The notes beneath the pieces were generated by a model. That model searched no databases, was not told where the DNA came from, and was given only the letters and a program-made list of their open reading frames with translations. Source: Aliishimia sp045106335 (GTDB lineage: Bacteria; Pseudomonadota; Alphaproteobacteria; Rhodobacterales; Rhodobacteraceae). From it: a stretch of DNA of 11,718 nucleotides. Shown here one piece after another: positions 7,399-11,718 of the stretch. Within the stretch, counting starts at the first letter, position 1, and each line of letters begins with the position of its first letter. The DNA is taken from NCBI GenBank assembly GCA_045106335.1, contig JBGCEM010000134.1, positions 1-11,718 on the forward strand, written 5' to 3'. A program made the translations under genes and the position numbers.

Positions 7399-7483
7399 AT
7401 CGGAATCCCTTTTTTCATAAAGATAGCAATTTGACCCGATCATCTGAATGGACCTGTTGGGCTATGAATGGTAACAATCGTGC
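7399..7483. promoter_or_regulatory. Divergent pobA / pobR control region with TGAATGG direct repeats
   Basis: The 85-bp gap contains two identical heptamers in the same orientation, TGAATGG at 7445-7451 and 7465-7471, exactly 20 bp apart (start to start), so on the same face of the helix. AraC-family proteins commonly bind direct repeats about two helical turns apart, which makes this the best PobR operator candidate. TTGACC (plus strand, about 7432-7437) could be a -35 element, but no well-spaced -10 was found for either direction. Confidence 0.5.
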
Positions 7484-8317
7484 ATGTCAGAAATTCCTGT
7501 TTTTACGCTTTATGGCGAAACGACCCCGTTCCCTGATGTTGTGCATTGCGAAACGTTCTTGGCCCGCGCGCCGGAACACAGCTGGACCATAACCGCCCAC
7601 CGCCATTCCAATATGGCGCAGTTCTTTGGCGTCACTTCGGGGCGTGTGCAGGCCAAAATCGACGGAATAGAGCATATTCTGAGCGACGGCGCCTTCACCT
7701 ATCTTCCGGCACAAACCGTGCATGAGCTAGAGATCGAGCCACAGACGGACGGCATGGTCGTGTCCTTCCCGCAGTCCTTGCTGAACTCGGTTGCGCCGAC
7801 TTCCGCGGATTTGAACCAAGCCCTTAGTCAGTTCTTTTCCGGCACGATTACGCCGCGCCTTGCCCAGATCACAGATCTGCTTTTAAAGGTCACCTCAGGC
7901 GTTGATCCGTTTCGCCAACACGTCGCCGTTGGATTGGCCCACGGGATGCTTGGCATTCTGGCTGGACTTGCCCCACAAAACACTGGATCTCACAATAACG
8001 CACGGATAAGCCGGCTGGATGCATTGATCGCAATGCATCACTGCGACGGGTGGGGCGCAACCGATTATGCCGCAAAGCTTTGCATCAGTACGGGACATCT
8101 GAGCCGCTTATGTCGTGCCGCCAAAGGGGTCGGGGTGAGTATTTATATCGAGCGCGCGGCGATGGAGGAGGCCTGTCGCATGCTTGCCTTTACGCGCATG
8201 CCCGTGGCCAACATTGGCTATCGATTGGGCTATAGCGACCCATCCTATTTTTCAAGGCGGTTCAAACGGGTGCGCGGCCAGACCCCATCAGACTATCGGA
8301 CGCAATTCGTCGATTAG
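7484..8317 (+). CDS. pobR: AraC-family transcriptional regulator of pobA (PobR type)
   Basis: A 277-residue regulator. The N-terminal half is a cupin-like ligand-binding domain ('HRHSNMAQFFGVTSGRVQ', about 39-56; 'LSDGAFTYLPAQTVHELE', 66-83). The C-terminal third is an AraC/XylS DNA-binding domain with two helix-turn-helix units, 'ATDYAAKLCISTGHLSRLCR' (192-211) and 'VANIGYRLGYSDPSYFSRRF' (241-260), followed by the family end 'KRVRGQTPSDYR'. Its position, divergent from pobA with 85 bp between the two starts, is the standard arrangement for AraC-type PobR, which activates pobA with 4-hydroxybenzoate as effector; the inducer is inferred from that context. The ATG at 7484 has only a weak Shine-Dalgarno (GGTAAC). 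It ends 42 bp before the converging creatinase gene. Confidence 0.9.
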   Translation: MSEIPVFTLYGETTPFPDVVHCETFLARAPEHSWTITAHRHSNMAQFFGVTSGRVQAKIDGIEHILSDGAFTYLPAQTVHELEIEPQTDGMVVSFPQSLLNSVAPTSADLNQALSQFFSGTITPRLAQITDLLLKVTSGVDPFRQHVAVGLAHGMLGILAGLAPQNTGSHNNARISRLDALIAMHHCDGWGATDYAAKLCISTGHLSRLCRAAKGVGVSIYIERAAMEEACRMLAFTRMPVANIGYRLGYSDPSYFSRRFKRVRGQTPSDYRTQFVD

Positions 8318-8359
8318 GGATTGGACCTGTCGCGCGTTCGTGACGCCCCAAGTGCTTGT

Positions 8360-9592
8360 TTACCCGACGACGTTGAAGTCAGGGCCATAGGGGTAACCGG
8401 TTATGTTCTCGTTGCCCTCTTCGGTCATCACCAGGATGTCATGCTCACGGTACCCACCTGCGCCGGGTTTTCCGTCTGGTATTGTTAGCATTGGCTCCAT
8501 GGAAATCACCATGCCGGGCTTCAGCACGGTGTCGATGTCTTCGCGCAATTCAAGCCCTGCTTCGCGGCCGTAGTAGTGGCTAAGAACACCGAATGAATGA
8601 CCATATCCAAAGGTCCGGTACTGCAACAGATCGCGGTCAGCAAAGAAGTCGTTGATCTTGCGCGTGACCTCGGCACAGGACACGCCCGGCTTTAGCAGGC
8701 TCATTCCGTATTCATGGGCCGCCACATTCGCTTCCCATACCTTAAGGCTGGCCGGATCCACGTCTTCGACGAAAAGAGTGCGTTCAAGCGCCGTGTAGTA
8801 GCCCGAGATCATGGGGAAGGTGTTCAGGCTTAGGATGTCACCACGCTCTAGTTTGCGGCAGGTCACGGGGTTGTGTGCGCCATCGGTGTTGATGCCGGAC
8901 TGGAACCATACCCAAGTGTCACGGATTTCAGACTCTGGGAAGCGTTTGGAAATCTCCAGCTCCATCGCATCACGTCCCGCCATGGCGACGTCGATCTCAC
9001 GCGCCCCAGCTTTGATGGCGTCCTTAATGGCATATCCGCCAACGTCCGCTGTCGCGGCACCTGCACGGATCAGCTCGATCTCTGCTGCAGATTTGTGCAT
9101 GCGCAACCGCATCGTGGTCGGTGCGATATCGTGTTTGGCGGACGGCTTCAGGAACTCATCCAGCAACATCAGTTGAGTGTAAGAAATATGATCGCCTTCA
9201 AATCCGATCACTTTGCCTGGTCCTGTCACGGACTGGATCGCGCGCCAGTAATTGTACCGCTGCCAATCTGTGTAGGTGATGTTGTCGCCATACCCACGGC
9301 GCCAAGGTTGGGCTGCATCAATGCCTGCACTGAATGTCACAGTTTCTGTGGCTGTGACGACCTGCGCGTAAGGCCGCCCAAACGCACAATATAAAAAGCC
9401 CGAATAATAAGCGACGTTGTGCATTGAGGTCAGCACACAGGCATCAATGCCCGCATCGGCCATGACGGCACGTAGTTTGCCCAAGCGTGCTTCATATTCG
9501 GCGTCGGCAAAAGGCAGCACCTTTTCGCCTTGGTGAAAGCGGTAAAAAGCTGGGCGCTGTCCTGCAACGCCAAATTCGGATAGTCCGGCCAT
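8360..9592 (-). CDS. Creatinase (creatine amidinohydrolase)
   Basis: A 410-residue enzyme of the M24 'pita-bread' fold, expected to hydrolyse creatine to sarcosine and urea in the cytoplasm. It matches the remembered Pseudomonas putida creatinase (403 residues) along its length: 'NVAYYSGFLYCAFGRPYA' (59-76), 'TWVWFQSGINTDGAHNPVT' (226-244), 'FPMISGYYTALERTLF' (259-274), 'RTFGYGHSFGVLSHYYGREA' (326-345) and 'MVISMEPM' (361-368). Residues equivalent to the known active site are kept: Phe71, Arg73, His240 (catalytic base), Glu270, Arg343 and Glu366. The metal ligands of M24 peptidases are not expected in creatinase, which separates it from Xaa-Pro aminopeptidases. AGGAG lies 8 bases before the start codon. 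No creatininase, sarcosine oxidase or transporter gene is beside it, so it stands alone here. Confidence 0.93.
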   Translation of the reverse strand: MAGLSEFGVAGQRPAFYRFHQGEKVLPFADAEYEARLGKLRAVMADAGIDACVLTSMHNVAYYSGFLYCAFGRPYAQVVTATETVTFSAGIDAAQPWRRGYGDNITYTDWQRYNYWRAIQSVTGPGKVIGFEGDHISYTQLMLLDEFLKPSAKHDIAPTTMRLRMHKSAAEIELIRAGAATADVGGYAIKDAIKAGAREIDVAMAGRDAMELEISKRFPESEIRDTWVWFQSGINTDGAHNPVTCRKLERGDILSLNTFPMISGYYTALERTLFVEDVDPASLKVWEANVAAHEYGMSLLKPGVSCAEVTRKINDFFADRDLLQYRTFGYGHSFGVLSHYYGREAGLELREDIDTVLKPGMVISMEPMLTIPDGKPGAGGYREHDILVMTEEGNENITGYPYGPDFNVVG

Positions 9593-10166
9593 CGGTATAC
9601 TCCTGTTCAGGCCGCGTGTGCTGAGGAGGCTTGCTTTTCATACCGGTTGCACCTTCCCTCACCTCACAGCGGCAAAGCAAGATCCCGGCGTTCAGGATGG
9701 TTGGGTAGGGAAGACCTAATCGGATTTGGATTAGTGACGACGCCATCGTCCATCCCACGGGGCTTGGATAAATCGAAAGCTGGATCCGTTCAAGAATGTT
9801 TCCGCTCAAACTTTCGACAAAACGTAAGTAGTTGGCTGGCTTTGGACGCGTCCAAGACGTTCCCTTGTGCCATTTGATAAGTGTCCTTTCCAGCTGGGCG
9901 GAAAACTCCAGTCCGTTGCGGAACTGGTGTCCGTTACCCCCTGTCGATTGCTGCGCCAGCAAACACAGGCAAGGACAGCGGCGGCAAAGTCCGACGACTC
10001 TGCGATTTCGACCAGACCCAGATTTGGTGCTCGCAGGATGATTTAAGTACTCATGCCGGTATACTTCGGCTGTCATCCAAGTGCTTTGTGAAGAAAATTT
10101 GGAAATTAGCGGATTTAAAGCCGCAACGGCTTGCATCAATACCGCCTTCCCGTGCAGACTTGCTCT
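9593..10166. other. 574-bp stretch without a supportable gene
   Basis: Open frames occur on both strands, the longest on the minus strand running into the creatinase start, but their translations lack any recognisable domain, are rich in Arg, Cys, Ser and Pro like out-of-frame reading, and have no supported start. The part next to 9592 must hold the creatinase promoter and its ribosome binding site (AGGAG, complement of 9601-9605). A short inverted repeat is listed separately, and a 6-bp stem with a 3-base loop (AAGCCG-CAA-CGGCTT, 10118-10132) lies ahead of the ParB-like gene. It may contain further decayed mobile-element sequence that I cannot identify. Confidence 0.55.
9716..9734. promoter_or_regulatory. 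Short inverted repeat upstream of creatinase, possible operator
   Basis: CTAATC (9716-9721) and GATTAG (9729-9734) form a perfect 6-bp dyad with a 7-base spacer, about 125-140 bases upstream of the creatinase start. The spacing would fit a dimeric regulator. No regulator gene lies next to it, and a dyad this short can arise by chance. Confidence 0.25.
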
Positions 10167-10418
10167 ATGCCTGTAAAAGAAAATTTCGCCATTTCCGATG
10201 TTCGTGTCCCGGTCAAACGTAGGAAAACTCTGGATTCCGACAAAGTCGATGTCATTGCTTACGATATGCTAGAAAACGGTCAGACCACTCCGATACGTGT
10301 ACGTGCCGATAAAGCCGGCGGTTACATTCTTGTTGAAGGATACCATCGCTTGGAAGCTCTGCGCGCCATTGGTGAGGACGAGGTCGAGGGATACCTGGTC
10401 AACGCTCAGTTGCATTGA
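10167..10418 (+). CDS. Small ParB/Srx-like nuclease-domain protein
   Basis: An 83-residue protein that consists almost wholly of a ParB N-terminal-like domain. 'VPVKRRKTLDSDKVDVIAYD' (14-33) is the entry segment, 'LENGQTTPIRVRADKAGGY' (35-53) the 'I.E.GQ..PI.VR' core, and 'ILVEGYHRLEALRAIGED' (54-71) the 'VEG.HRLEA...LG' signature. Sulfiredoxin has a cysteine in the matching 'GCHR'; here it is Tyr59, so that activity is unlikely. There is no HTH or C-terminal dimer domain, so it is not a full partition protein. Similar small ParB-like proteins are known in alphaproteobacteria, but I know of no established function. ATG 10167 is chosen because the domain begins soon after; a TTG 12 codons upstream is an alternative, and no strong ribosome site is seen for either. 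It has no parA beside it and sits among transposon relics. Confidence 0.72.
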   Translation: MPVKENFAISDVRVPVKRRKTLDSDKVDVIAYDMLENGQTTPIRVRADKAGGYILVEGYHRLEALRAIGEDEVEGYLVNAQLH

Positions 10419-10456
10419 TTTTGCTCAAAACGCAGATCTCTTTCCGAAAAACCTAA

Positions 10457-10690
10457 TCAGGTAATGCGCTAAGCGCGCGTGTCGTCAAGGGGACTGACAC
10501 CAAGAGCATCACAAGCAAGCTTGTTGGCCTAGAAGCCGAACAGGAATCGTTAGAGGTGGAAGTCGCTCAGCATCAGGACGAAAGCAGTGTCGTTCCGGTC
10601 CACAACAACGGTCAGGTATATCGCACCAAGATCAGGCAACTCACCGATGGGCTTAGAGCTACGGACGAATCTGGTGTTCAGAGGGTTTGA
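10457..10690 (+). pseudogene. Serine recombinase C-terminal fragment
   Basis: After an in-frame TAA (10454-10456) the frame is open to TGA 10688-10690 with no good start codon. It reads 'TKSITSKLVGLEAEQESLEV', then 'HNNGQVYRTKIRQLTDGLRA'. This follows the C-terminal coiled-coil region of large resolvase/invertase-type recombinases, where 'L..LE.....LE.EL......HPN....YR.KV..L..AL' is characteristic. The N-terminal catalytic serine domain, the recombinase domain and the zinc ribbon are all missing, and the end appears truncated. It is a relic, not a working gene. Its upstream neighbour is the small ParB-like gene and its downstream neighbour an IS256 relic. Confidence 0.6.
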
Positions 10691-10756
10691 ATGTTGGCGG
10701 TGCATCGGGTTGGATTGTTGTTGCAAAACGACCAATCCAAAGAAGGACGCACCACC

Positions 10757-11318
10757 ATGGACCAAGACACCTTCGTTGAATTCACCGGTCGAGATCAGCT
10801 CAGTGATCCGCTGAATGGTTTGCTCAAAAACGGGGCACCGGTGAGCTTGCGATCCGCGCTCGTACCGCTGGATGCAGTGTCCGGCAGTCGTTGTTTGCAA
10901 CGATAATAGGATAAGTAAGACGCAAACCTTGGAAGCCGCTATCCCCTGGCTGTATTTAAAGGGCATTTCCACGGGCGAAATGGGGCCTGCATTGACGACA
11001 TTGCTTGGGCTGAAGGCCACCGGGTTTTCCGCCAAAACGGTCGCAAGATTGAAGACCAATGGGGCGCGGAATAGGACACTTGGCGGCGCTTTGGGCTTCT
11101 GGGCGGACCTTGACGAAACCTTTCCCGGCACCCGCCACCAACGCTGCTGTCAGCATAAAACCATCAATATTCTCAACAAATCCCCAAAATCCTCGCAGCC
11201 CAAAGTCAAGGCTATTCTGCACGATATATGGCGCGCCGAAACCAGAAAATCAGCCGAAAAATCCTTCGATCTCTTCGTGAAAACCTACCATGAGAAATCC
11301 CGCAAACACCAGACGTGA
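10757..11318 (+). pseudogene. IS256-family (mutator-type) transposase, internally deleted and frameshifted
   Basis: Three segments in two frames match one IS256 transposase. (1) 10757-10871: 'MDQDTFVEFTGRDQLSDPLN' and then 'PVSLRSALVP', with the zone that normally separates these parts missing. (2) After a frameshift and about 40 unrelated bases, 10908-11055: 'SKTQTLEAAIPWLYLKGIST', 'GEMGPALTTLLG', 'FSAKTVARLK'. (3) In the same frame, 11082-11318: 'GALGFWADLDETFPG', 'HQRCCQHKTINILNKSPKS' and 'FDLFVKTYHEKSRK', ending in TGA. Between 2 and 3 the block with the first two catalytic aspartates is gone ('DGA' of the usual 'DGAMGFW' is lost), and the C-terminal part with the catalytic Glu is also absent. 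The element cannot transpose by itself. The ATG 10757 has AGAAGGA upstream, as an original start would. Terminal inverted repeats were not found. Confidence 0.82.
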
Positions 11319-11388
11319 CAATAACGCGCTTGGGAGTGATGTTTGGCAAGAGCCCGAACGTCTTGCAAAAGACCCACCCGTAGGTTGA

Positions 11389-11688
11389 CTGCACTGCGCC
11401 CAGACTTGGAGAGATCTGCGCAAAGCTGCATTGCCACCAGCACCTTTGTTTGAGGCCGAGCCCTTTGACGGCTTTGACCCTTACCGGTTCGCACACGACA
11501 TTTATGACGATAACTGGAATCGGGAGAGCAGCGCGCTTTTCCGTGATTACGCGCCAGATATTGGTCTTGCGGGAACGACAAACCGGGTATTCATGGGCCG
11601 CGCTGCTTGTTACGCATATGTCAGCGAGTTGCGAGACGCCTTTCCAGACCTGCGCCTGACCTCAGCGAACGCCCCGGGGCGGAGGTGA
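11389..11688 (+). pseudogene. SnoaL/NTF2-like protein fragment
   Basis: The frame is open from an in-frame stop at 11386-11388 to TGA 11686-11688. From about 11470 it reads 'FDPYRFAHDIYDDNWNRESS' followed by 'FRDYAPDI', 'FMGRAACYAYVSELRDAFPD' and 'LRLTSAN'. This resembles the first half of SnoaL-like ester-cyclase/NTF2-fold proteins ('...IYDE.WN......L...YAPD....GR...YV..L..AFPDLRLT'). There is no ATG ahead of the homology (only TTG 11431) and the frame stops just where the second half of the fold should begin, at a CCCCGGGG run. Another frame stays open past the stop to the window edge ('AEVNGGETTAAIV'), so a frameshift near 11670-11680 is possible. It could instead be a short intact gene using the TTG start. 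Confidence 0.4.
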
Positions 11689-11718
11689 ACGGGGGCGAAA
11701 CCACGGCAGCGATAGTCG

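Noticed and set aside
6292..7434. Long plus-strand open frame (380 codons) opposite pobA
   Set aside because: The minus strand encodes an intact PobA with every recalled active-site residue; the plus frame is a shadow rich in His, Arg and Gln with no family motif.
9492..10139. Minus-strand open frame of 215 codons upstream of and overlapping the creatinase start
   Set aside because: It overlaps creatinase out of frame, has no recognisable domain or ribosome site, and has an out-of-frame-like composition (many Arg, Ser, Cys, Pro).
9593..10166. Riboswitch ahead of creatinase
   Set aside because: I found no conserved core of a known riboswitch class and only short, weak stems.
10167..10418. 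Plasmid partition (parB) gene
   Set aside because: Only the N-terminal ParB-like domain is present, there is no parA, HTH domain or parS-like repeat nearby, and the rest of the window looks chromosomal.
10550..11131. Minus-strand open frame of 193 codons
   Set aside because: It lies opposite the recombinase and IS256 relics, whose plus-strand translations have clear family resemblance.
11285..11581. Minus-strand open frame of 98 codons near the window end
   Set aside because: Its translation has no family pattern, while the plus strand from about 11470 resembles a SnoaL-like protein.

Overview
The window looks like chromosomal DNA of a marine or soil alphaproteobacterium, most likely a Rhodobacteraceae/roseobacter-type organism. 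This is inferred from the gene types (TRAP transporter with a D-aminoacylase, pobA/AraC-type pobR, creatinase, IS91 and IS256 relics) and the moderately GC-rich coding sequence; no rRNA or other phylogenetic marker is present. I see no tRNA, rRNA or CRISPR array.

Layout. Positions 1-195 hold the 3' end of a class V aminotransferase-like gene on the plus strand. Converging on it is a minus-strand operon, read from 4825 down to 319: dctP (periplasmic binding protein), a strong intergenic hairpin, dctQ, dctM (ATGA overlap with dctQ), and 11 bp later an N-acyl-D-amino-acid deacylase. A LysR-type regulator (4916-5821) is divergent from the operon across a 90-bp AT-rich gap with repeats that look like an operator. 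The simplest reading is a LysR-controlled uptake-and-hydrolysis cassette: the TRAP system imports an organic anion, possibly an N-acylated D-amino acid, and the deacylase hydrolyses it.

After the regulator comes a 407-bp stretch (5822-6228) with a decayed IS91-family transposase relic and a 98-bp nested inverted repeat next to the pobA stop codon. Then pobA (4-hydroxybenzoate 3-monooxygenase, minus) and an AraC-type pobR (plus) form a classic divergent pair; the gap between them has a TGAATGG direct repeat at a 20-bp period. A creatinase gene (8360-9592, minus) converges on pobR.

From 9593 to the end the window is accessory and degraded: a 574-bp stretch without a supportable gene, a small ParB-like-domain protein (10167-10418), a C-terminal fragment of a serine recombinase, an internally deleted and frameshifted IS256-family transposase, and a truncated SnoaL/NTF2-like fragment.

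I did not find a convincing new defence, mobile or enzymatic system. The items most worth a second look are the 98-bp nested palindrome after pobA, the dctP-dctQ hairpin, the spaced repeats in the two divergent promoter regions, and the small ParB-like gene among the transposon relics.
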